Made by a program: the position numbers and the translations under genes | Notes under the pieces: model-generated | What the model was told of the DNA's origin: nothing | Database searches by the model: none | What the model saw: the letters and a program-made list of their open reading frames with translations, nothing else | Shown: piece after piece, positions 24,362 through 32,448 of the stretch | Layout: each line of letters starts with the position of its first letter | How positions within the stretch are numbered: position 1 is the stretch's first letter | Assembly: GCA_964397755.1 (NCBI GenBank) | Contig: CAYNJY010000003.1 | Coordinates: 15,064-79,063 of the forward strand | DNA from: CAYNJY01 sp964397755 | GTDB taxonomy: Bacteria > Patescibacteriota > Microgenomatia > UBA10105 > UBA927 | Length of the DNA: 64,000 nt | Reading direction: 5' to 3'

Positions 24362-24733
24362 ATGGCTGTACAGAAACAAAATCGGAGCGTTGCGAAGGGT
24401 AAAGTGTTCATCACCGCGACCTTCAATAACACACTCGTGACCATTACCGACATGGAAGGGAATACGCTGTTTTGTGGCTCATCGGGACTCGTTGGGTTTA
24501 AGGGGGCGAGAAAAGCCACACCGTATGCAGCAACCACCGCTGTTGAAGCCGTTGCTCGCAAAGCGCAGGATAACGGCCTCAGAGATGTGGAGGTATATAT
24601 CAAAGGTCCAGGAGCAGGGAGGGATGCGGCGCTACGGGCGCTACGCGCTGTTGGACTTGCGATAACGCTGATTGCTGATATAACACCGATTCCGCATAAC
24701 GGGGTTAGGCCGAAGAAGAAACGAAGAGTATAG
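24362..24733 (+). CDS. rpsK: 30S ribosomal protein uS11
   Basis: 123 residues. ATFNNTLVTITDMEGN, VKGPGAGR-type block (IKGPGAGRDAALRAL) and the end PIPHNGVRPKKKRRV. Ends TAG. Confidence 0.97.
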   Translation: MAVQKQNRSVAKGKVFITATFNNTLVTITDMEGNTLFCGSSGLVGFKGARKATPYAATTAVEAVARKAQDNGLRDVEVYIKGPGAGRDAALRALRAVGLAITLIADITPIPHNGVRPKKKRRV

Positions 24734-24738
24734 TTTCT

Positions 24739-25359
24739 ATGTCACGATACACCGGTCCGAAAAATAGACTTGCACGGCGGGAAGGAGCAGATCTTGGGCT
24801 CAAGACCGTTGGTTCACACGCCCACGCCCAACTCCTCCGGCGGCTCAATGTGCCGCCAGGGCAGCATGGTAGCAAACGAAAGAGAAAAACCTCCGAGTAC
24901 GCAATGCAGCTTAGAGAGAAGCAAAAAGCGCGTCGAACGTATGGACTCAGTGAGCGTCAATTTCGACGGTATTTTGAAATGGCAAAAAAATGGCGAGGGA
25001 ATACCGGAGATATGCTTCTACAGTTTCTCGAGCGTCGCCTTGACAACACGCTCTACCGTCTCAGTTTCGCTCCAACACGAGCAGCAGCCCGCCAGCTTGT
25101 TTCCCACCGTCATGTCGTGGTTGACGGAAAGCGCGTTGGCATCCCCTCATATTCCGTGCATGCGGATCAGGTAATAACCTTATCTTCCAAAGCGCTGGAG
25201 ATCCCGGCAATCAGACGGTTGCTCGATGAGAAGACCGTGGTTTTGCCAGAATGGCTTGACCGGAAGGCAGGAGCGGGAAAGGTTCTTCGTTTACCCGAGA
25301 GAGCAGACGTAAAAGAAGACATAAGCGAACAAGTGGTTATCGAGTTCTATTCTCGATAG
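24739..25359 (+). CDS. rpsD: 30S ribosomal protein uS4
   Basis: 206 residues. MSRYTGPKNRLARREGADLG, RRLDNTLYRLSFAPTRAAAR and the S4 RNA-binding motif around VSHRHVVVDGKRVGIPSY. No zinc cysteines. Ends TAG. Confidence 0.97.
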   Translation: MSRYTGPKNRLARREGADLGLKTVGSHAHAQLLRRLNVPPGQHGSKRKRKTSEYAMQLREKQKARRTYGLSERQFRRYFEMAKKWRGNTGDMLLQFLERRLDNTLYRLSFAPTRAAARQLVSHRHVVVDGKRVGIPSYSVHADQVITLSSKALEIPAIRRLLDEKTVVLPEWLDRKAGAGKVLRLPERADVKEDISEQVVIEFYSR

Positions 25360-25375
25360 AAAGGAGCACGAGAGC

Positions 25376-26317
25376 TTGCGCTTCCGTGACGTATGTATGA
25401 ATGAGCCTAATTTCAATATCAAACAGGAGGAAGAGAAGCCGGACTACGGCGAGTTCGTTATCGAGCCTCTCGAACAAGGCTACGGGCATACCCTTGGAAA
25501 CAGCCTCCGTAGGGTTCTGTTATCGTCTCTTTCGGGCGTTTCCTTAACATCGGTGAAAGTGAGCGGCGTCACGCATCAATACTCAACTGTTCCGGGCCTG
25601 AAGGAAGACGTCGTTGAGCTCATCCTCAACTTGAAAAAGGTCAGACTCATCCTCGAGGGCGTCGAGAGTGCGACACTGACGTTATCAAAAAAGGGCCCCG
25701 GAGAAGTCCGCGCAGGTGACATAGAGGCTCCGGCGGGTGTTCGCATCGTCAATCAAGACTTGGTCTTAGGGACGCTTGCAGATAAGAAGGCGAGTCTCGA
25801 GCTTGAGTTAATGGCCGAACGTGGATTTGGCTTCGTTCCCGCTGAAGAGAAGACGGTTGATGAGCTCGGGAGAATAGCCATGGACGCGCTCTTTTCTCCT
25901 GTGACGCGCGTCAACTATCGTGTCGAGGCGACTCGCGTCGGGCGCATGACGAACTTAGACAAGCTTGTGATCGCGATTTGGACTGACGGAACAGTCGCGC
26001 CAGCAGATGCGCTCAGACAAGCTGCAAAGATTCTTATCTCGTACTTGGTTCAGGTAGTGGAGCCCAAGGCGAAAGTTGCAGAAGAGACAGTTGCTGTCAC
26101 GCCGACTGTTTCTGACGAGGTTTTAAAAATGCGCGTCGAGGAGCTTGATATCCCAACGCGTATCGTCAACGCCCTCGCACGGGGAGGGATAGAAACCATC
26201 GGTCAACTTCTCGGAACTCTGCGAACAGAGCTTCTCAAGATTAAAAATCTTGGGAACAAATCGCTCGCCGTTGTTGAAGAGAAGCTCCGGGAGAAGGGTG
26301 TGGCCCTGACCGTATAA
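25376..26317 (+). CDS. rpoA: RNA polymerase alpha subunit
   Basis: 313 residues from TTG 25376, chosen because AAGGAG (25361-25366) is 9 nt before it. ATG 25397 is the alternative, with no SD. N-terminal domain: GYGHTLGNSLRRVLLSSL. Linker about 235-250. C-terminal domain with RIVNALARGGIETIGQLLG and IKNLGNKSLAVVEEKLREKG, which binds UP elements and activators. Confidence 0.97.
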   Translation: MRFRDVCMNEPNFNIKQEEEKPDYGEFVIEPLEQGYGHTLGNSLRRVLLSSLSGVSLTSVKVSGVTHQYSTVPGLKEDVVELILNLKKVRLILEGVESATLTLSKKGPGEVRAGDIEAPAGVRIVNQDLVLGTLADKKASLELELMAERGFGFVPAEEKTVDELGRIAMDALFSPVTRVNYRVEATRVGRMTNLDKLVIAIWTDGTVAPADALRQAAKILISYLVQVVEPKAKVAEETVAVTPTVSDEVLKMRVEELDIPTRIVNALARGGIETIGQLLGTLRTELLKIKNLGNKSLAVVEEKLREKGVALTV

Positions 26318-26321
26318 AATC

Positions 26322-26341
26322 AATCTACAAGTGTGTAGATT
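26322..26341 (+). other. Hairpin between rpoA and rplQ
   Basis: AATCTACA-AGTG-TGTAGATT is a perfect 8-bp stem that ends 5 nt before the rplQ ATG. T-run is weak (TCTTT). It may be a processing or partial-termination site, or limit rplQ translation. Confidence 0.5.
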
Positions 26342-26346
26342 TCTTT

Positions 26347-26802
26347 ATGCGTCATAGGTATTTCGGCAAAAAACTTTCACGAACCACCAACGAGCGGAGA
26401 AGACTCCTCATGGTGTTAGCGCGCGAGCTTCTGACACACGGACGAATAAAAACAACGTTTGCAAAAGCCAAGGTGGTGCAAGCGTTGGTTGAGCGCTTGG
26501 TTACGAAAGCAAAGAAGGGAACACGTGCGTCGGTTCGGCAGGTAGAGAAAGTTTTGAGCGATGCCACGAGGGTGAAAATCCTTTTGGGTTGGGCAAAAAC
26601 GCGCTTCGGGAACCGCATAAGCGGATATACGCGGATCGTAAAACTTGGTCAGCGGACAGGAGATAGCAGTGAAGAAGTTATTCTCTCGTTTGTTGACGAC
26701 GTGCCTGCAGTACCGGAGCCCAAAGGGAATGAGACCGAAAAAAAAGTAGTTCCCAAGGTCCGACCTAAGAAACGCGTCAAAAAAAAGAAATCAGCGAAAT
26801 AA
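26347..26802 (+). CDS. rplQ: 50S ribosomal protein bL17
   Basis: 151 residues. RYFGKKLSRTTNERRRLLMV and AKVVQALVERLVTKAKKGTR. The tail of about 30 residues is Lys/Val-rich (RPKKRVKKKKSAK) and longer than usual. Confidence 0.95.
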   Translation: MRHRYFGKKLSRTTNERRRLLMVLARELLTHGRIKTTFAKAKVVQALVERLVTKAKKGTRASVRQVEKVLSDATRVKILLGWAKTRFGNRISGYTRIVKLGQRTGDSSEEVILSFVDDVPAVPEPKGNETEKKVVPKVRPKKRVKKKKSAK

Positions 26803-26805
26803 CGT

Positions 26806-27240
26806 ATGTGTATGCAGGCACTGACTACACCGACAAAAGCAAGCGATATTAAGCGTTCATGGCATCTCGTCGACGCGAAAGACAAGGTGCTTGGGCGCGT
26901 AGCAGTCACGATTGCCCAAAAGCTTACGGGAAAGGGAAAACCGTATTTTGTCCGAAACCTTGATTGCGGAGATTTCGTCGTTGTCACAAATGCGAAATAT
27001 GTTGCTGTTACCGGCCATAAAGAAAAGGAGAAACTGTATAGTCGCTACTCTGGATACCCAGGAGGGCTCAAACAAAAGCCTCTCTGGAAGGTTCGGGAAG
27101 AGAGACCAACTGAGATAATCCGCCATGCTGTCTGGGGGATGCTGCCAAAGAACAAGCTACGAGACAGGGTCGTTACGAGGCTCTACATATTCCCAGAGGC
27201 TGACCATCCCTATCAAAGCAAGTTCAATAGTACATACTAA
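26806..27240 (+). CDS. rplM: 50S ribosomal protein uL13
   Basis: 144 residues. RSWHLVDAKDKVLGRVAVTI, GDFVVVTNAKYVAVTGHK, and HAVWGMLPKNKLRDRVVTRL. Three bp after rplQ and three before rpsI. Confidence 0.96.
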   Translation: MCMQALTTPTKASDIKRSWHLVDAKDKVLGRVAVTIAQKLTGKGKPYFVRNLDCGDFVVVTNAKYVAVTGHKEKEKLYSRYSGYPGGLKQKPLWKVREERPTEIIRHAVWGMLPKNKLRDRVVTRLYIFPEADHPYQSKFNSTY

Positions 27241-27243
27241 CAC

Positions 27244-27732
27244 ATGTCAGATAAAGTAAAAACAAAGGACCAAGAGTCAACAAAATTTGAGACAGAGCGG
27301 CCGCAATACTATGAGGCAGTTGGTCGTCGTAAGGAGGCAACCGCTCGGGCGCGACTGTATGTGGTGAAGAACGACGCAGTTACCGCGGCGGGAGCGTCGC
27401 TTTCGAAAGGAGACATGCTCGTCAACGGAAAACCGATTGAGACACACTTTTCGGGAGAAGTGTACAAAAAAATGTACGTGGAGCCATTCCGCACAACGAA
27501 CACCATTGGTCGGTTTGCCACCACCATTACCGTCACCGGCGGCGGGCTTTCCGGACAGTTGGGAGCCGTGATTCTGGCGTTAAGTCGAGCGCTCTTGAAC
27601 GTTGACAAAGAAAAATTCCGGCCCATCCTCAAAAAACGCGGGTTTCTCACCCGCGACAGCCGCATCAAAGAACGCCGCAAAGCCGGCCGTGCAGGGAAAG
27701 CAAGGGCAAGGAAGCAGTCTCCCAAGAGATAA
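27244..27732 (+). CDS. rpsI: 30S ribosomal protein uS9
   Basis: 162 residues with a charged N-terminal extension of about 25. YYEAVGRRKEATARARLY, GGGLSGQLGAVILALSRALL and the C-terminal KKRGFLTRDSRIKERRKAGR are typical; the tail ARKQSPKR is where uS9 contacts P-site tRNA. Confidence 0.97.
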   Translation: MSDKVKTKDQESTKFETERPQYYEAVGRRKEATARARLYVVKNDAVTAAGASLSKGDMLVNGKPIETHFSGEVYKKMYVEPFRTTNTIGRFATTITVTGGGLSGQLGAVILALSRALLNVDKEKFRPILKKRGFLTRDSRIKERRKAGRAGKARARKQSPKR

Positions 27733-27835
27733 CAATACTGGTAGCTTTCTTGACCGAAGCCCCGTCGCGGTAGCCCGCAAACCCTAAGTTTCAACTCCCG
27801 CCGCTGATGCTATATGATAAAAGAATGAAGCCCAT

Positions 27836-30382
27836 ATGAAAAACAACGGCGGTAAGACGGGGTTGACTGCTGTCCAAGCAGAACAGCTCCTTGCGCGCTA
27901 CGGCCCTAATGAGATTCCCGAGAAGAAAAAGTGGGGCATCGTCCCCGCGTTTCTCTCGCAGTTTGATAATTTCCTTACCCTCCTCCTTCTTTTTGCCGCG
28001 GCGGTTTCGTTTTTTTTGGGGGAGAGTGTCGATGCCCTGTTTATTTCCGCGATCGTTGTTCTTAATGCACTCCTTGGGCTCTACCAAGAGTTTAAGGCCG
28101 AGCGCGCCCTTTCCAGCCTGAAAAAGTTAACCGTCACTTCCGTCCGGGTTATCCGTGACGGCCGGGAACAGGAGCTTGACAGTCGGAACCTCGTCCCGGG
28201 GGACATTATCTACCTTGAAGAAGGCGCGAAAATTCCGGCAGATGCAACACTCGTCTCCTCCATTCACTTTGAGGTGAATGAGGCAGCCCTTACAGGAGAG
28301 TCGTTGCCGGTTGAGAAACGGCAAAATGATAATGAGGCAGATAAGCTTTTCATGGGGACGATTGTCGCCAAGGGCAGAGGGTATGCCCGGGTGACCGATA
28401 CCGGAGTCAGGACTCGCTTTGGACAGATCGCGAGAACCTTGGCAACGATGGAGAAAGTAAAAACTCCTCTCCAGCGCAAGCTTGAGACCTTTACCAAACA
28501 GGTGGGCATCGTGGGCATGATGGCCGCTGTCACGGTTTTTTTCCTGTCCTTCGTCCGCGAAAAGTCAATCCTTGAAAGCTTCATCTTTGCGGTGAGTTTG
28601 GCGGTAGCCGCGGTTCCCGAAGGTTTGCCCGCGGTGATGACCATCACCATGGCCTTGGGTGTCGAACGCATGGCGAAGAGGGGAGCGATTGTCAGGAAGC
28701 TCAATGCCATAGAGGCGCTTGGTTCGGTCACGGTGGTGGCGACCGACAAAACCGGGACGCTGACCACTAACACCATGCGGGTAAAAAAGATTTGGCTTGA
28801 TGGGAAAGTCTCTGATGCGAGTAACCCGCCATCGCTTAGGAGCCTCCCTTTTCGTACACTCGTTCTCAACGGAGTCTTGTGTTCGACAGCCACGTTGACA
28901 ATTTCCTCCGGCGGCCAAGACCCGGAAGTGATCGGTGACCCGACAGAAGGAGCAATACTTCACTTGGCTCAGAAACTAGGACTGGCACCTTTGTCAGTTC
29001 GGCAAGAGTGGACAATAACCGATGAGATTCCCTTTCATCCGGAAACCAAACGAATGACGGTAATGGTAGATCGTGGTAAGGAAGCGTTTGTTTTTAGCAA
29101 GGGGGCTCCAGAGTCTATTCTTTCTATTTCCAAGAGAGTTCTTGCCGGGAAGCGCGTTCTTCCTCTCACCGAGGAGCGCAGGAGCAGTATTGAACGCGGG
29201 TTTCAGCTATTCGCTAAAAAAGGACTGCGGATACTGGCGTTTTCCTATAAAAAGGGGAAAGGAAAAGAGACAGAAGATAATCAAATCTTTATCGGATTTG
29301 TTGGCATCGCGGATCCGGTCCGGCCGGAAGTGCTTGAGGCTGTTATGAAAGCCAGAAGTGCAGGAATACGCGTGGTCATGATTACCGGAGACAACGAACT
29401 CACTGCCGAGGCAGTCGGAGTAGAATCGGGAATTATTCGCAGGGGCGAGGAGGTGCTCTCAGGAAAACAGCTCGACATAGTTTCCGACGCACAGCTTCTT
29501 GCGCTCCTGCCTCGGGTGAAAATCTTTGCCCGGACCACACCTCCCCACAAGTATCGGCTGGTGAAGCTTTACCAGAGCCAAGGTGAGGTTGTGGTGGTGA
29601 CCGGTGATGGGGTTAATGATGCTTTGGCGCTCAAGCAGGCAGACGTGGGTGTCGCGATGGGGGTGACCGGTACCGACGTTGCCAAAGAAACCGCTGATAT
29701 GATTATCACCGACGACAACTTTGCTTCTTTGGTAAACGCGGTTGAGGAGGGACGCAATATCTTTCATCAAATTAAAAACACCGTACAGTATCTTCTTTCG
29801 TGTAACCTGGGAGAGATTATCTATATCCTTTCTGCGGTTTTTTTCCGTTTGCCGGTGCTCACACCTTTACAGATCCTTTACATGAATATAGTGACCGACG
29901 GTTTGCCCGCGATATCGCTGGCCTTTTCTCCCCGCGATCGGCATATCATGCAGGGTAAACCGCGTACTTCCACACGTATTCTCGAACGAAGAGATTTTCG
30001 GTATCTTTTTCTGGTGGGTTTGGCGACTGCGCTTCTGGGTTACCTGTCAATTGTGCCGATCGGTTTCCTCTCTCCAAATTTTGCCGACCAGACAACCATG
30101 GTTTTTACGACCATCATGCTGGTGCAGCATTTCGTGCTTGTCGATCTCTGGATATCGCATACATCAGTTCTCCGAAACCTCCAACTGATTGGCCGACCAA
30201 TATTTCTCCTCGCGTTCTTTCTGCCAGTTTTGTTTCATCCGTTCCTTCTCTATCATCCGTTTCTCCAGTCGGTTTTTAGTACGACGCCATTAACAGGCCC
30301 GCAGTTAGCCTACTCAGCAGGTATCGCGAGCCTCATGCTCGTCGGGATGGAAGTGGTAAAGTTTCGGGGGAAGGGGAAGTAG
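27836..30382 (+). CDS. P-type Ca2+-transporting ATPase (SERCA-like, P2A)
   Basis: 848 residues. Actuator motif LTGESLPVEK, phosphorylation site DKTGTLTTN, hinge TGDGVNDALALKQADVGVAMG. M4 has PEGLP (AVPEGLPAVMTITMALG) and M6 has NIVTDGLPA, the calcium-site pattern of P2A pumps. Ten membrane helices expected. It probably exports Ca2+ (possibly Mn2+). A -10 like TATGAT (about 27811) precedes it; a single gene downstream of the ribosomal cluster. Confidence 0.9.
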   Translation: MKNNGGKTGLTAVQAEQLLARYGPNEIPEKKKWGIVPAFLSQFDNFLTLLLLFAAAVSFFLGESVDALFISAIVVLNALLGLYQEFKAERALSSLKKLTVTSVRVIRDGREQELDSRNLVPGDIIYLEEGAKIPADATLVSSIHFEVNEAALTGESLPVEKRQNDNEADKLFMGTIVAKGRGYARVTDTGVRTRFGQIARTLATMEKVKTPLQRKLETFTKQVGIVGMMAAVTVFFLSFVREKSILESFIFAVSLAVAAVPEGLPAVMTITMALGVERMAKRGAIVRKLNAIEALGSVTVVATDKTGTLTTNTMRVKKIWLDGKVSDASNPPSLRSLPFRTLVLNGVLCSTATLTISSGGQDPEVIGDPTEGAILHLAQKLGLAPLSVRQEWTITDEIPFHPETKRMTVMVDRGKEAFVFSKGAPESILSISKRVLAGKRVLPLTEERRSSIERGFQLFAKKGLRILAFSYKKGKGKETEDNQIFIGFVGIADPVRPEVLEAVMKARSAGIRVVMITGDNELTAEAVGVESGIIRRGEEVLSGKQLDIVSDAQLLALLPRVKIFARTTPPHKYRLVKLYQSQGEVVVVTGDGVNDALALKQADVGVAMGVTGTDVAKETADMIITDDNFASLVNAVEEGRNIFHQIKNTVQYLLSCNLGEIIYILSAVFFRLPVLTPLQILYMNIVTDGLPAISLAFSPRDRHIMQGKPRTSTRILERRDFRYLFLVGLATALLGYLSIVPIGFLSPNFADQTTMVFTTIMLVQHFVLVDLWISHTSVLRNLQLIGRPIFLLAFFLPVLFHPFLLYHPFLQSVFSTTPLTGPQLAYSAGIASLMLVGMEVVKFRGKGK

Positions 30383-30430
30383 ATTACCCCATTAATTTTG
30401 AGCTACGGCAGGTCACAGTCGCTTCGCTCC

Positions 30431-30454
30431 CCTTCGACTTCACTCAGGGCAAGC
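30431..30454. repeat. Dispersed repeat, CCTTCGACTTC/CTCAGGGC type
   Basis: CCTTCGACTTCACTCAGGGC plus AAGC. Related segments are at 44053-44076 (inside rnpB) and 46795-46822. Here it lies just before a tRNA-Val-like fragment. Confidence 0.5.
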
Positions 30455-30457
30455 GCT

Positions 30458-30512
30458 CGGCTCGCTCTGGTAGAGCGCTGCCTTTACACTGAGCAGTTCG
30501 ATACACGGACTG
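30458..30512 (+). pseudogene. tRNA-Val(TAC)-like fragment
   Basis: A D-arm (GCTC-GCTCTGGTA-GAGC) is followed by G, CTGCC and an anticodon loop TTTACAC with TAC at the right place, as in tRNA-Val. The 3' strand of the anticodon stem, the T-arm and a matching acceptor are not there (TGAGCAGTTCGATAC follows). Best read as a decayed tRNA; coincidence is possible. Confidence 0.3.
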
Positions 30513-30528
30513 TAAATTTGCCGAAGGG

Positions 30529-30601
30529 TCGGGGATACCTGACTCGAACAGGTGACCTCACGCACCCCATGCGTGCGTTCTACCAACTGAACTAATCCCC
30601 G
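30529..30601 (-). tRNA. tRNA-Pro (anticodon GGG)
   Basis: Full cloverleaf of 73 nt: acceptor CGGGGAT/ATCCCCG, D-stem GTTC/GAAC, anticodon stem CACGC/GCGTG with loop ATGGGGT (GGG), T-arm ACCTG-TTCGAGT-CAGGT, discriminator A. C1-G72 with A73 is typical of tRNA-Pro. CCA is not encoded (CCC follows), so the CCA enzyme is needed. Confidence 0.93.
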
Positions 30602-30642
30602 GTTACTGGTTCACATTTTTCTATAGGAGATCAACCACGAAC

Positions 30643-30707
30643 GATAAACTTGTAACGCTTGTATTCTATCATTTTTTGTGCAAGAATGGGATAAACTTCA
30701 ACGCTTG
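30643..30707. repeat. Imperfect direct repeat upstream of recA
   Basis: GATAAACTTGTAACGCTTG (30643-30661) recurs as GATAAACTTCAACGCTTG (30690-30707), 47 bp apart, between tRNA-Pro and recA. It may be a regulator site; no standard SOS box was recognised. The rest of 30383-30733 holds only the tRNA and repeat features listed. Confidence 0.4.
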
Positions 30708-30733
30708 CCTCAATCGTTCGAAAGGAGCTATGT

Positions 30734-31771
30734 ATGCCAGTTGATGCGAAACTCCAAGCCATCCAGCTTGCCATGGACCAGATCGAGAAGCAGTACGGCC
30801 GCGGCTCGATCATGAAGCTTGGGAAAAAAGTCGGCGTCAGGGACGCGGTTGATTTCGTCTCGACCGGCATCATGCCGCTTGATTTGGCGCTCGGCGTCGG
30901 TGGGCTACCCCGTGGCCGGGTGATCGAGATCTACGGGCCGGAAGCTTCCGGAAAAACCACTGTATGTTTGTCTGTCATTGCCGAAGCGCAGAAAAACGGT
31001 GGCGTTGCCGCATTTATCGATGCGGAACATGCGCTGGACCCACAGTGGGCTGAAATATTGGGTGTCAAACTCGATGATCTTCTTATTTCTCAGCCGGATA
31101 CCGGAGAGCAAGCACTTGAAATCGCAGAAACACTCATACGAAGCGGTGGGATCGATGTCATCGTTATTGACTCGGTCGCAGCGCTCGTTCCCCGCGCGGA
31201 GATTGAAGGAGAAATGGGTGACAGTATGATGGGTGTACATGCACGACTCATGTCGCAGGCCCTCAGAAAATTAACAGCGGTCATTTCCAAGTCAAGAACT
31301 ATCGTTATTTTTACCAATCAATTGCGTCAAAAAATAGGCGTCATGTTCGGCAATCCGGAGACAACGACGGGGGGGATGGCGCTGAAGTTTTATGCGAGCA
31401 TCCGCATGGATTCCCGAAAAATTGAAAGTCTCAAAGACGGTGACAAAGTTATCGGCAGTAGACATCGTGTCCGTGTCGTCAAAAATAAAGTGTCGCCGCC
31501 GTTTCGTCTGGCTGAATTTGATGTGATGCACGATGGTATCTCGCGTGAGGGCGGTATTCTCGACGTCGGGCTCGAGCTTGGGCTCGTTACCAAAACCGGC
31601 GCATTCTTGAAGCTCGGCCAGCAGATGCTCGGCCAAGGCAAGGAGGCAGCAAAGGTCTTCCTCAAAGAAAACGCAAAACTCGTCAAAGACCTCACCGAGG
31701 CGATCTGGAAGGCGGTAAAATCAGGACACGCGCAGGTCAAGGTAGCGCCGACTGTGGCCTCCGAGGAATAA
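30734..31771 (+). CDS. recA: Recombinase RecA
   Basis: 345 residues. Walker A GPEASGKTT, LexA/DNA-loop region MMGVHARLMSQALRKLT, NQLRQKIGVMFGNPETTTGG. SD GAAAGGAG before the ATG. Homologous strand exchange and, if present, SOS signalling. recX follows after 7 bp. Confidence 0.98.
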   Translation: MPVDAKLQAIQLAMDQIEKQYGRGSIMKLGKKVGVRDAVDFVSTGIMPLDLALGVGGLPRGRVIEIYGPEASGKTTVCLSVIAEAQKNGGVAAFIDAEHALDPQWAEILGVKLDDLLISQPDTGEQALEIAETLIRSGGIDVIVIDSVAALVPRAEIEGEMGDSMMGVHARLMSQALRKLTAVISKSRTIVIFTNQLRQKIGVMFGNPETTTGGMALKFYASIRMDSRKIESLKDGDKVIGSRHRVRVVKNKVSPPFRLAEFDVMHDGISREGGILDVGLELGLVTKTGAFLKLGQQMLGQGKEAAKVFLKENAKLVKDLTEAIWKAVKSGHAQVKVAPTVASEE

Positions 31772-31778
31772 CCCATGC

Positions 31779-32273
31779 ATGGAGGACGAACTTTACCAAA
31801 AGCTCCTCTCCGCTTCCTTTCGGTTCGTTTCGTTTCGGCCGCGAAGCAGCAAAGAACTCCGCGACTTTCTAACGAAAAAAATCAAACGATACAAGGTTTT
31901 TTCCGGAACGCTTGTTACGAACGTGCTTCATCGACTGGCCGAACTTGGTTACCTCGATGATGAGAAGTTCGCTGTCTGGTGGGTCGAGCAGCGGACAGGA
32001 AGAAAACCCAAAGGGAAACGCGCTATAGAGTTTGAACTCCGGCAGAAAGGAATATCGAAGTCGGTTATCGAGTCGGCCATTCGAACACGCGGGGTAGACG
32101 AGGGAGAGCTTGCGCGAAAGCTCCTCTTTAAAAAGAGTCAGATGTGGCGGAAGCTTCCCACGTTAGATCGTAAGCGAAAGATGTTTGCATACCTTTTCCG
32201 CCGGGGGTTTTTTTCGGAGACGATAGAGACCATCGTTGACGAGGCAACGGAAAAAGAGTACAATGAACATTGA
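31779..32273 (+). CDS. recX: RecX-family regulator
   Basis: 164 residues of three-helix repeats: RPRSSKELRDFLTKKI, LAELGYLDDEKFAVWWVEQR, KRAIEFELRQKGISKSVI, matching RecX. Modulates RecA filaments. Operon with recA. Confidence 0.85.
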   Translation: MEDELYQKLLSASFRFVSFRPRSSKELRDFLTKKIKRYKVFSGTLVTNVLHRLAELGYLDDEKFAVWWVEQRTGRKPKGKRAIEFELRQKGISKSVIESAIRTRGVDEGELARKLLFKKSQMWRKLPTLDRKRKMFAYLFRRGFFSETIETIVDEATEKEYNEH

Positions 32274-32374
32274 TTGTGGCTTAGCTTGGAGATTGGTTGA
32301 GAGACTGCGTAGGACTATGACAGCCATACCTTTAGACAAGATACTTCCTACGTTTCTTTCCGCGTAATGACCGC

Positions 32375-32390
32375 GGCAGTTTTTGCTGCC
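32375..32390 (+). terminator. Hairpin between recX and rny
   Basis: GGCAG-TTTTTG-CTGCC followed by TTTCTC, about 100 bp after recX and 60 bp before rny. Probable weak terminator of recA-recX. Confidence 0.45.
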
Positions 32391-32448
32391 TTTCTCCCGA
32401 CGAGCCTCTTGATTTCGTAACGTTCGCGAGTAAATCCGGAGGTACAAC

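Noticed and set aside
30398..30595. 65-residue plus-strand frame over tRNA-Pro
   Set aside because: It runs through the repeat and antisense to a clear tRNA.
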